Source: Thiotrichaceae bacterium UBA973
GTDB lineage: Bacteria; Pseudomonadota; Gammaproteobacteria; Eutrophobiales; Eutrophobiaceae
DNA: 64,000 nt
Assembly (NCBI GenBank): GCA_002292815.1
Contig: DBBX01000028.1
Span: 62,001-126,000, forward strand
Direction: 5' to 3'
The position numbers and the translations under genes are program-made. The notes under the pieces are model-generated. The model saw only the letters and a list, made by a program, of their open reading frames with translations, had not been told where the DNA came from and ran no database searches. Shown in pieces: positions 52,552-60,269 of the stretch (its first letter is position 1; each line of letters starts with the position of its first letter).

Positions 52552-54375
52552 TTACCAATATTTTTCATTGTTTGATGATCGTCTGTTTTGTTGTTGGTAT
52601 TGATACTTAAATTTACGTCTTAATAATCCAGAGGGATCATCTGGAATTCGGCGTAACCATTGCTCTGTTGCCTGCTGTTCTTCATCGAGTTCTTTTTCTT
52701 CTTGCGTAGATGCTTGCGCCTGCTGTTGTTCTTCCTGTTCTTTATCACCCGATTCTTTTGCTTCTTGCTGCTCCTTTTCTTGTTCAGATTTTTGCTGTTC
52801 TTCTGAATCTTGTTTTTTGCCGTCTTGTTGTTGCTCTGAATTATCTTGTTCTTCTAGTTGCTGCTGTGAAGATTGTTTTTCTTCGGAATTTTCTTGCGGT
52901 TCTGACTTTTTTTGTTCTGACTCTGATTGTTGTTCTTTAGAATCTGAATCTTCTTGTTGCTGCTGATCTGATTGTTCGTCTGATTTCTGATCTGAATCAG
53001 ATTGTTGTTGCTGTTGTTTCTCCAGTTCCTTTTTAATCAAGTCACGATTAAATATCGCATCTTCGTGTTCGGGCTTGCTCTCCAGAACTTCTTCATAGGC
53101 AGCAATGGCATCTTCATAGCGCCCCTGCTTTGCCATGGCATTGGCTCGATTATAAATACTACGCGTATCTTCTTGTTCATTTAAGAGTTCTTCAACCGTG
53201 GCAAAATCACCTTTGCGATAATTTGCCGCTGCTTTCCATTCTTTATTATTAAACAACCCAGATGCTAACTCCGCCTGTTCACTATCAAGCGCTCGCATCG
53301 CCTGTTGATTTTTATTCAACCACAGCTCATCCCATTCAAATGCCATAGCCTCTTCAGGAACTTGAATAAGTACACAAATAAATAATGCTAAATAACCACG
53401 GCGAAACCCAAAGGCAACGACCGGCAGGATCAATAAAATTAACCACGGTCCAAATTCATGCCATCGATCAGTTTCGAATTGTGATTCTGTTTCATTGGTT
53501 TTTTCAAGACCGCTATTAAATAAACGATTGAGTCGCTCAATATCACCATCACCTAGCTGACTTGTTTCATAATATCCTCCACCTGAGCTGGCCATAATGC
53601 GGAGTACTCCTTGATTCAGCTTCGGAACCACAATAGTCCCTGCTTTATCTTTTAGAAAGCCACCATCGCCTAGTTTTACAGGGGCACCTTCTTCAGTACC
53701 TATACCTAATATAGAGACCTTATAGCCACGTCGATTGGTTTTACTGAAAGCCTTCTCAAACTGTCTATCGATTTCATCTGTAACTAGTAAAATATGCCCT
53801 TCACCGTTACCTGCCTGTTTTAATAACTCTGCGGCTTTTTCCATAGCAATCTCAGTATTGCTCCCAGGGGCAGGCATAATCTGTGGTGTCAGTGCAGTAA
53901 GCTGAGATTTAATCGTTTTAATATCATCTGTTAACGGTGTTACTGTGAAGGCATCGCCTGCGTAGACAATTAGAGCCGTCTGTCCTTCTTGTCTTAGATC
54001 CAGGAGATCAGAGATCTTGAATCGCGCACGCTCAAGTCGACTTGGTTTAATATCATCGGCATACATTGAGTAAGAGAGATCCATTGCAATCACTAATGCG
54101 GACTCTTTTTCAAAGACGGGTTCGGGCAGGCGTTCCCAGCTTGGCCCCGCCAAGGCAATGATCATTAACAAACTGACAAAGCCAAACAGTGTTATGTTGG
54201 TGTATTTTTTTGCGCCCGTTCTACCCACTAATATATAGGGTAATAATGCCGGATCGCAGACACTCTCCCAATGCTTATTGATTAAGTGACGTTTAGCCAA
54301 CATCCACACTAATAAGATCACGGGTATCAGGGCGATAAACCAGTAGGGTCGAATGAAATGAAATTCAGACAGCAT
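52552..54375 (-). CDS. batB: BatB-like von Willebrand protein fused to TPR (BatB-BatC)
   Basis: A 607-residue protein. N-terminal membrane helices (residues 10-28 and 62-80) flank a von Willebrand A domain with an intact metal site DLSYS (99-103). Further helices lie at about 310-345, then a TPR segment around residues 375-445 (YNRANAMAKQGRYEDAIAAYEEVLESKPEHEDAIFNRDLI in part). Residues 450-565 are almost only Gln, Ser, Glu, Asp and Lys, and a conserved tail WLRRIPDDPSGLLRRKF closes it. In Bacteroidetes the TPR part is a separate BatC. It overlaps batA by one base. Confidence 0.9.
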   Translation of the reverse strand: MLSEFHFIRPYWFIALIPVILLVWMLAKRHLINKHWESVCDPALLPYILVGRTGAKKYTNITLFGFVSLLMIIALAGPSWERLPEPVFEKESALVIAMDLSYSMYADDIKPSRLERARFKISDLLDLRQEGQTALIVYAGDAFTVTPLTDDIKTIKSQLTALTPQIMPAPGSNTEIAMEKAAELLKQAGNGEGHILLVTDEIDRQFEKAFSKTNRRGYKVSILGIGTEEGAPVKLGDGGFLKDKAGTIVVPKLNQGVLRIMASSGGGYYETSQLGDGDIERLNRLFNSGLEKTNETESQFETDRWHEFGPWLILLILPVVAFGFRRGYLALFICVLIQVPEEAMAFEWDELWLNKNQQAMRALDSEQAELASGLFNNKEWKAAANYRKGDFATVEELLNEQEDTRSIYNRANAMAKQGRYEDAIAAYEEVLESKPEHEDAIFNRDLIKKELEKQQQQQSDSDQKSDEQSDQQQQEDSDSKEQQSESEQKKSEPQENSEEKQSSQQQLEEQDNSEQQQDGKKQDSEEQQKSEQEKEQQEAKESGDKEQEEQQQAQASTQEEKELDEEQQATEQWLRRIPDDPSGLLRRKFKYQYQQQNRRSSNNEKYW

Positions 54376-55382
54376 TACGCTTCACCTCGTGCATTAACGA
54401 CTCCTGAGGAATGTCTCATCAAGATAACAATGCACATTAGTACTAATGCGATTGCTAATGGCCAATAAAATAATGCTGTTTGCGGTCTGAATCGTTGCAC
54501 ATCTTTTTCTATCGGTTCAAGCTCATCTAACAAAGCATAGATCTGTTCAAGCTGTACTGTGTCTCTCGCGCGAAAATATCGCCCACCGGTTTTATCTGCA
54601 ATGGCACTTAAGGTTTTTTCATCGAGATCGGCGGAAGGATTAACACGTCGGGAACCAAAGATTGAGCGTACGATCATTTCATCTGCACCGATACCAATCG
54701 TGTAAATCTTCATGTTTTCGCGAGCAGCTAATTCAGCTGCTGCGAGCGGCTCAACTTCACCGGCAGTATTTGCCCCATCGGTTAATAATATTAATACCCG
54801 ACTTTTCTCATCTTGATCACGCAGTCGTTTAACCGCCAAGCCTATCGCATCACCAATTGCCGTAGATTGTCCCGCCAAGCCTATGGCTGATTCATACAAC
54901 AATGTTTTAACGGTAAAACGATCAAAGGTTAGTGGGGTTTGCAAATAAGCCTGTTCACCAAACAGAATCAATCCAAGTCGGTCACCTACTCGCCGTTCAA
55001 TAAATTCCCCAGCAACATATTTGGTTGCCGTTAGTCGATTAACTTTGTCATTCTTTATGATGAAGTCTTCCTCTTCCATGCTGCCTGACAGATCAACAGC
55101 TAACATCAAATCACGACCGTTGATAGGTATATCAATAAAATCACCTAGCCATTGCGGACGCGTAGCCGCAGTGACTAAGCAACACCAGGCAATAATAGCC
55201 ATCCAGATCAATCGTCGTTTAACATCGACATAATGATCATCATTAGAATGCATGCTGAATTCTGCTAAAAAAGGAACGCGTAGAGCTGCTTCATTAACCA
55301 CTTCGGCAGGCTGTAAGAGAAAACGGATGATCAGTGGCAATGGTAACAACGCTGCAATCCAGGGCCATTCGAAATTAATCAT
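54375..55382 (-). CDS. batA: BatA-like von Willebrand factor type A membrane protein
   Basis: A 335-residue protein with helices near residues 8-24 and 58-72, a von Willebrand A domain with a complete metal-ion site (DLSGS, 97-101, with later Thr and Asp in LLTDGANTAGEV), and a C-terminal helix (about 308-325). It matches BatA of the Bat/MoxR operons, which have been linked to stress resistance and chaperone-like roles. It overlaps the DUF4381 gene by four bases. Confidence 0.92.
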   Translation of the reverse strand: MINFEWPWIAALLPLPLIIRFLLQPAEVVNEAALRVPFLAEFSMHSNDDHYVDVKRRLIWMAIIAWCCLVTAATRPQWLGDFIDIPINGRDLMLAVDLSGSMEEEDFIIKNDKVNRLTATKYVAGEFIERRVGDRLGLILFGEQAYLQTPLTFDRFTVKTLLYESAIGLAGQSTAIGDAIGLAVKRLRDQDEKSRVLILLTDGANTAGEVEPLAAAELAARENMKIYTIGIGADEMIVRSIFGSRRVNPSADLDEKTLSAIADKTGGRYFRARDTVQLEQIYALLDELEPIEKDVQRFRPQTALFYWPLAIALVLMCIVILMRHSSGVVNARGEA

Positions 55383-55882
55383 TTCTTAGCCCCCCTGCGT
55401 TTACCAACTGACTCGACCCAGGAGCCAATTAGCGCGAGCAACTCATTACTATTAAACTCTGGATCGGCTTGATATGGCGCCTCAATGAGAACGCGACCGA
55501 TACCATTATCGAATTCATTCTTATCTGAATATTGATCTAGAAACTTCAACCACTCTTCCCCGGTCAATCCCGCAGATTCCTCACGAGGAAAAATACTGAT
55601 ACTCAAACGCCGTATTAATTCCGACAGTTCTTTTATCAGGTTTGATTTATCCTGATTGATATTAAAATCAGTTTCTATTCGTGCCAATTCTTGTTTGGCC
55701 AAATAGAGCGCTGATATTTTGTGGTTGCGATAACGTCGAATGAAATACGTCGTTGATAACACGAATATAACAAGCAACAGGAGTAATGCCCACCATCCCG
55801 GTGCTAGAGGCCACCACGAAACAGGATCGGGTAAATGGATATCGCGTAGTGGTAAGCTCGCTGGATCACTGCCCTGCATCAT
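55379..55882 (-). CDS. DUF4381 domain protein of the Bat operon
   Basis: A 167-residue protein: a short N-terminal region LPLRDIHLPDPVSWWPLAPGWW leads into one membrane helix (about 28-47), then a helical cytoplasmic domain with SELIRRLSISIFPREESAGLTGEEWLKFLD. This is the DUF4381 signature, found almost only between DUF58 and BatA genes. Its role is unknown beyond the operon link. It overlaps genes on both sides by four bases. Confidence 0.9.
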   Translation of the reverse strand: MMQGSDPASLPLRDIHLPDPVSWWPLAPGWWALLLLLVIFVLSTTYFIRRYRNHKISALYLAKQELARIETDFNINQDKSNLIKELSELIRRLSISIFPREESAGLTGEEWLKFLDQYSDKNEFDNGIGRVLIEAPYQADPEFNSNELLALIGSWVESVGKRRGAKK

Positions 55883-56808
55883 CTGGAACGGAGGCCTTCT
55901 TTAATCACTTTTTCAGGGTCGTCTTCTGTGCGACAACAAAGATAGTTCATATGACATGATCGTGCTGTCTTTATTAATAATTCTTTATGCGCATTAAATT
56001 TATGCGTGTGGTCATCTATGAGCTTTTGATTATGCGTATCAAATTCTAATTCTTGTTTTCCATTGGTAATCCGATAATTTCCAGCAGGCGGCAAGAATTC
56101 TTCCAGCCAATCATAGATATGCACCATAACCACTTCATTATGCTGTCGCATCCGAATAAGATGAGAGCGACAGTTTTCATCAAGTCCGCGAAAGTCACTC
56201 AACATGATGACCATACTGCCGGGCTTCACCAATCGACGCAGATTGATTAATGAGTGTAATAAACCTTGTTGATTTTCTTCATAACTAGCGGGCTGTTGCC
56301 AACTGGGATGCTCTACCATGTGTTTAATCAGTCTTAGTACTGCAGATTTCCCTCGTTGCGGTTTTAATTCGTGATGAACTGTATCGGAAAATACTATGCC
56401 ACCAACGCGATCGCCCTGTCGTTGCGCAGTCCAGGCAAATAAACTGGCAAGTTCAGCTGCAATAACGGACTTGAATTTACCACGCGTCGCAAAAAACATA
56501 GGTGATCGAAAATCCACCCAAAGATGAACTGGACGTTCACGTTCTTCTCGAAATAATTTTGTATGTGCTTTACCCGTTCGAGCAGTTACTCGCCAATCGA
56601 TGTTTCGAATATCATCACCGGGTTGATATAATCTTGACTCATCATACTCCATGCCTCGCCCTTTAAAGGCCGATTGATAATCACCCGCTTGCAGCGCGCC
56701 AATTAATCCGGATTTAAGCGATAAACCACGACTTTTTTTACTCAAGGCGATCAAACCTGCCGTTGTGATATTCGCCGGTGTTGGAATTTGTTCAGGTACT
56801 ACAGCCAT
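55879..56808 (-). CDS. DUF58 domain protein of the Bat operon
   Basis: A 309-residue soluble protein. The stretch FKGRGMEYDESRLYQPGDD followed by IRNIDWRVTARTGKAHTKLF is the DUF58 core, and the rest resembles a von Willebrand fold (VMLSDFRGLDE). DUF58 proteins accompany MoxR ATPases and are thought to act as their adaptors or targets. It starts 11 bases after the moxR stop and overlaps the DUF4381 gene. Confidence 0.93.
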   Translation of the reverse strand: MAVVPEQIPTPANITTAGLIALSKKSRGLSLKSGLIGALQAGDYQSAFKGRGMEYDESRLYQPGDDIRNIDWRVTARTGKAHTKLFREERERPVHLWVDFRSPMFFATRGKFKSVIAAELASLFAWTAQRQGDRVGGIVFSDTVHHELKPQRGKSAVLRLIKHMVEHPSWQQPASYEENQQGLLHSLINLRRLVKPGSMVIMLSDFRGLDENCRSHLIRMRQHNEVVMVHIYDWLEEFLPPAGNYRITNGKQELEFDTHNQKLIDDHTHKFNAHKELLIKTARSCHMNYLCCRTEDDPEKVIKEGLRSR

Positions 56809-56819
56809 GGCAACAATTC

Positions 56820-57782
56820 TCAGGGTACAGCTATACGTGATATTAACTCTGATATAACGGTATCAGTCGTAATACCCTCTGCCTCCGCTTCATAATTTAA
56901 GATCAAACGATGGCGTAACACTTCGTGAGCAACAGCTTGAACATCTTCAGGACCGACATAATCACGTTGTTGTAACCATGCATGGGCTCGCGCACATCTA
57001 TCTAGGGTAATAGTCGCTCGTGGACTGGCGCCATATTGCAACCACTGATTCAGATCATCCCCATAGACACGTGAATTTCTTGTCGCGAGAACAATCTGTA
57101 ATAAATACTGTTCAATATTATCTGCCATATACAAGGACAAGACTTCATCACGAGCAGTAAATATATCTTGCTGTTTTACCGGTATCATAGCCTCAGGCGC
57201 TGATGATTGTTTCGCTTCAGCTCTAGCCAACTTTAAAATCCCATGTTCTTCTTCGGCGTTGGGATAATCTATCGTCACATGCATCAGAAATCGATCCAGC
57301 TGTGCTTCAGGTAAAGGATAAGTACCTTCCTGTTCGATGGGATTTTGTGTTGCCATCACCAGAAATAAGCCCGGCAAAGAATAGGTTTTCTTACCAACGG
57401 TAATTTGTCGCTCAGCCATTGCCTCAAGTAGGGCTGACTGAACCTTGGCCGGCGCACGATTGATTTCATCGGCAAGCACCAAGTTATGAAATAAAGGTCC
57501 TTGTTGAAACACAAAACTGCCTTCTTGCTGGCGATAGATCTCGGTACCGGTTAAATCAGCGGGCAATAGATCCGGCGTAAATTGAATACGGTGAAAATCA
57601 CCTTCAATCCCATCGGCCAAGACCTTGATCGCTCTGGTCTTTGCCAATCCCGGCGCACCTTCTACCAGTAAGTGACCATCAGCCAGTAAGGCAATCAATA
57701 AACGGTTAACCAATTGTTCCTGGCCAATAATGTGCTCTCCAATATAGGATTGGAGTCGGTGAATTTCGGAAATGACAGACAT
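56820..57782 (-). CDS. MoxR-family AAA+ ATPase
   Basis: A 320-residue AAA+ ATPase and first gene of the Bat operon. The Walker A is GAPGLAKT (42-49), Walker B LVLADEINRAP (about 104-114), and the sensor 1 region is FLVMATQNPIEQEGTYPLPEAQLDRF. MoxR proteins act as chaperones that insert metal or fold partner proteins bearing von Willebrand domains, which are encoded just downstream. About 510 repeat-bearing bases precede it, where the promoter should be. Confidence 0.94.
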   Translation of the reverse strand: MSVISEIHRLQSYIGEHIIGQEQLVNRLLIALLADGHLLVEGAPGLAKTRAIKVLADGIEGDFHRIQFTPDLLPADLTGTEIYRQQEGSFVFQQGPLFHNLVLADEINRAPAKVQSALLEAMAERQITVGKKTYSLPGLFLVMATQNPIEQEGTYPLPEAQLDRFLMHVTIDYPNAEEEHGILKLARAEAKQSSAPEAMIPVKQQDIFTARDEVLSLYMADNIEQYLLQIVLATRNSRVYGDDLNQWLQYGASPRATITLDRCARAHAWLQQRDYVGPEDVQAVAHEVLRHRLILNYEAEAEGITTDTVISELISRIAVP

Positions 57783-57898
57783 AGTTAACTCTTATTTTTG
57801 TATTAGTTGTTATTGACAATTAAATTAAGGGAAATATCCCTTAGATTCTGCGGGATAGGTCGATGTTTCCTATTAAGCCACTCTCGCGGCATAAATCA

Positions 57899-57953
57899 CA
57901 TCCATGTAGTGCTGTCCTCTCATGACATTAATACTTCCTTGTAAGTCCTCCTG
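57899..57953. repeat. 55-bp intergenic repeat, copy A
   Basis: This stretch aligns without gaps to 58147-58201, differing at about seven of 55 positions. It opens with CATCCATGTAGT and includes CCTCTCATGACA. The shared core is also seen in a more distant form near 59085-59106. Confidence 0.75.
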
Positions 57954-57969
57954 TTCGCACTATATACGA

Positions 57970-58023
57970 CCGCCATGGATGGCGGAAGTTTCGAAAGTGT
58001 AGGACGTTTACATGGATGTAAAC
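57970..58023. repeat. Paired perfect hairpins (CCGCCAT and GTTTACAT stems)
   Basis: CCGCCAT-GG-ATGGCGG (57970-57985) and GTTTACAT-GG-ATGTAAAC (58006-58023) are two perfect dyads 20 bases apart, each centred on a GG spacer and each containing CATGGATG. Together they look like a REP-type unit rather than protein-coding DNA. Confidence 0.6.
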
Positions 58024-58146
58024 GGTTGAAATTGTCAGGAACAAAATTTACAGTAATTTTAGCCCATTACATACATGTAAATCGCCGCTCAATCGCTGCC
58101 ACTTCGGACTCCTCGGCAACGGGTTCATGAGTTGCTCTACCTCCTA

Positions 58147-58201
58147 CATCCATGTAGTCCTATCCTCTCATGACACTAATACGTCCTTGCATGTCGTCCT
58201 G
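58147..58201. repeat. 55-bp intergenic repeat, copy B
   Basis: The second direct copy of the repeat at 57899-57953. Its upstream flank (58098-58146: CGGACTCCTCGGCAACGG, then GTTGCTCTACCT) is shared with the third region at 59018-59054, so the full repeat unit is longer than 55 bases. Confidence 0.75.
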
Positions 58202-58295
58202 CGCTCGCAGCGCGTACATTACATCCATGCAAATAACAATTCATGTATTATCTCATTCAAAACAGATGTTTCAAAGTTTGTGAGGACAATCCACC

Positions 58296-58620
58296 ATGAA
58301 GGAAACACATGATTTTGCCCAACGCGTAAGCTCTGGTGATGTTTTATTCGGCACCCTAGTGAGTTTACCATCACCAAAGAGAGGTGAAATACTCGCCAAT
58401 GTCGGCTGTGACTGGCTATTTATTGATACCGAACATGGTTCCTTCAACCCTCAACAGGCACAATCCATGTTAAAAGCTGCTGCCCCCATGTGTGATTCGT
58501 GTAAGCGCTGAAGCTGTATTACCATATAAAGAACGAGGCTTTACTCTATTAACCACCGGTGCTGATACGACTTTCTTGATGAAATCAGCATCTGAAACAC
58601 TCAAGGATATTCGTGGCTAA
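58296..58620 (+). pseudogene. Decayed HpcH/HpaI-family aldolase
   Basis: The first frame encodes 65 or so residues of a 2-keto-3-deoxy acid aldolase N terminus (FGTLVSLPSPKRGEILANVG and DWLFIDTEHGSFNP), then runs out of register after AAAPM at a TGTG stretch. Moving by two bases restores VIRVSA, but this is joined directly to a C-terminal piece (VLPYKERGFTLLTTGADTTFL, ending at 58620). About 150 central residues with the metal and catalytic sites are missing. It is therefore a remnant with both a frameshift and a large internal deletion, and cannot make the enzyme. Confidence 0.85.
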
Positions 58621-58984
58621 AAAAAACATTATGGGCCTGGGCACTATCAATACAATATTAAATACAGCGCCGATCGTAATTCAGGGCGCGACAAGCTTAA
58701 TAAAACTGATACGTGATCAGGGCAATGATAATAAGCCTGAAGAAGAGATACCTGAAACTATTAAAGGGATAAAAGATGAAGTTGAGCGACTTCATCAGCG
58801 GTTGGATACGAATGACGAATCCAATGTCGAACAAATAAAATTGATAGAGGAACTTGCACGGCAAAATGAATCGCTTGCTGGACAATTGAAAAAAACGATT
58901 ACTCATCAAAATAGAATTACCATTGTCGCCATCATAGCTGCCCTTCTATCAATAATATGTCTTGTCGACTTTATATCATTATGA
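58613..58984 (+). CDS. Small coiled-coil protein with C-terminal membrane helix
   Basis: A 123-residue frame starting with GTG, overlapping the last codons of the aldolase remnant and preceded by AAGGA. Residues 45-92 are charged and heptad-like (IKDEVERLHQRLDT, IEELARQNESLAGQLKK) and suggest a coiled coil. Residues 100-121 form one hydrophobic helix at the C terminus, as in tail-anchored proteins. I recognise no family. It is a plausible real gene, but its position beside a remnant and repeats calls for caution. Confidence 0.55.
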   Translation: MAKKNIMGLGTINTILNTAPIVIQGATSLIKLIRDQGNDNKPEEEIPETIKGIKDEVERLHQRLDTNDESNVEQIKLIEELARQNESLAGQLKKTITHQNRITIVAIIAALLSIICLVDFISL

Positions 58985-59010
58985 TTTTGACAGAATATTT
59001 ATTCACACAG

Positions 59011-59160
59011 CCGCTACGGACTCCTCGGCAACGGTTCCATGCGTTGCTCTACCTAATGCACACCCTTCAAGGGGGGCATCGAAGTCCATGCAGTCGTATC
59101 CTCTCGCGGCATTGCCGACATGGATACAGGCATTTAGGATTCCTCGGGAACAAAAATCCT
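59011..59160. repeat. Third, diverged copy of the intergenic repeat
   Basis: This region shares ACGGACTCCTCGGCAACGG, GTTGCTCTACCT and then TCCATG-AGTC-TATCCTCTC with 58098-58170. Between them it has about 15 extra bases, and after the core it diverges. The end has AACAAAAATCCTTACA, similar to 58040-58056. It separates the coiled-coil gene from the DUF2007 gene. Confidence 0.65.
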
Positions 59161-59181
59161 TACAATAAGTGCATATAGATA

Positions 59182-59490
59182 ATGAAAAAGGTTTATAGCA
59201 GCGACAATACGATAATGGCAGGACACGTTCATAGCATTCTGGAGGCTAATGGAATTGATTGTCATTTACGCAATATGAATTTAAGCGGTGGGATTGGTGA
59301 GCTACCGATCAATGAATGCTGGCCAGAGATTTGGGTCAATGATGAGTCTGATTATGCCTTTGCCAAACGCTTGATAGATAACATGCTTTCTGAGGCAAAA
59401 AAGCAAGATGACTGGCAATGCCAGTGCGGTGAATTAATTGAAGGGCAGTTTGACGTTTGTTGGTCTTGTGAAAATGAAAGATTAAATTGA
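59182..59490 (+). CDS. DUF2007 domain protein with C-terminal zinc ribbon-like motif
   Basis: A 102-residue protein. Residues 1-72 match DUF2007 (KKVYSSDNTIMAGHVHSILEANGID and EIWVNDESDYAFAKRLI), a ferredoxin-like fold sometimes called a putative signal transducer. The C terminus has CQCGELIEGQFDVCWSC, a four-cysteine pattern that could bind zinc. It lies five bases upstream of a second zinc-ribbon gene, suggesting co-expression. The molecular role of the family is not known. Confidence 0.85.
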   Translation: MKKVYSSDNTIMAGHVHSILEANGIDCHLRNMNLSGGIGELPINECWPEIWVNDESDYAFAKRLIDNMLSEAKKQDDWQCQCGELIEGQFDVCWSCENERLN

Positions 59491-59495
59491 TATAA

Positions 59496-60269
59496 ATGTA
59501 TACTACCTGTCCCAAGTGTAAGCATGAACGTCAAGCTGAAGAAAAGATAAACCCGGATATTTGCCCTGCTTGCGGTATAATTTTTTCAAAATGGATGAAG
59601 CAGAAATTTTCATCTCCAGAAACAAAAATAACTACCCGTAACAATATTGAAACATCCGTTTTTTCAGGAATTATAAAAACAATCAGCTCAAGCTTGTTTT
59701 TTATTGAAGACAAAGTAAATCCGTTTATATTTTACGGCAGAGCATTTGTATTTATTGGAATTGCTGTGTGGGGATGGCAGTTTATCAACATGGACTTTAT
59801 TAATAACCCGACGGAGATAGGTAGTTCTTTTTTGCATAGAATAAACCTGGTTTTTCATGAAGCCGGACATATAGTATTCATGCCCTTTGGTTGGTTCATG
59901 ACAAAATTAGGTGGAACACTTGGGCAATTATTAATGCCTGTAGTTGTTATGCTGACTTTTTTGATAAAAAACAAAAATAACTTTGGCGCATCAGTCGGGC
60001 TTTGGTGGTTAGGTCAGAGTTTTATGGAATGCGCACCTTATATTGATGATGCCTATAATCAACAGTTAGTATTGTTAGGTGGCGTAACAGGTGCCGACAA
60101 ACCGGGTTATCATGATTGGAATGCTATTTTAATTGATATAGGGAAACTCGAATCGCATCGCGAAATTGCGAATTCATTTAACACAACCGGAATAACCCTG
60201 ATTTTGATAGCTCTTATGTGGGGTGGTTTTTTACTTTACAAACAATTTAAACATCTTGATTCAATATGA
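59496..60269 (+). CDS. Zinc-ribbon membrane protein with HExxH motif (M50-like?)
   Basis: A 257-residue protein. A zinc ribbon is built from Cys5, Cys8, Cys23 and Cys26. After a linker, helices are seen at about 78-96, 145-157 and 230-247. HEAGH at 121-125 lies in a hydrophobic setting (LVFHEAGHIVFMPFGWF), which is the zinc-site form of M50 membrane metalloproteases. A later GYHDWNAIL segment could give another ligand. The classical M50 NPDG motif is not obvious. A protease role is inferred only. Its end overlaps the dacB start by four bases. Confidence 0.75.
   Translation: MYTTCPKCKHERQAEEKINPDICPACGIIFSKWMKQKFSSPETKITTRNNIETSVFSGIIKTISSSLFFIEDKVNPFIFYGRAFVFIGIAVWGWQFINMDFINNPTEIGSSFLHRINLVFHEAGHIVFMPFGWFMTKLGGTLGQLLMPVVVMLTFLIKNKNNFGASVGLWWLGQSFMECAPYIDDAYNQQLVLLGGVTGADKPGYHDWNAILIDIGKLESHREIANSFNTTGITLILIALMWGGFLLYKQFKHLDSI

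Larger units (their letters stand above)
57783..58295. other. Gene-free, repeat-rich region upstream of moxR
   Basis: No gene is seen. Two copies of a 55-base direct repeat and two perfect hairpins, listed separately, fill most of it. The first 60 bases next to moxR are AT-rich and should hold its promoter. The last 50 bases lead into the decayed aldolase gene. Confidence 0.6.

Noticed and set aside
52650..53040. Possible simple-sequence repeat or CRISPR-like array
   Set aside because: It is the codon-level image of the Gln/Ser/Glu-rich part of the BatB-TPR protein; there are no regular spacers.
50844..57782. New defence or secretion system made of MoxR and von Willebrand proteins
   Set aside because: The gene order moxR-DUF58-DUF4381-batA-batB/TPR-batD is that of the known Bat/MoxR operon.
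58127..58312. 61-codon open frame across the repeat region
   Set aside because: It consists mostly of the 55-bp repeat, has no ribosome site or domain, and the homologous copy A is not open in the same way.
58957..59178. Two overlapping open frames between the coiled-coil and DUF2007 genes
   Set aside because: Both read through the diverged intergenic repeat and show no protein-like composition.
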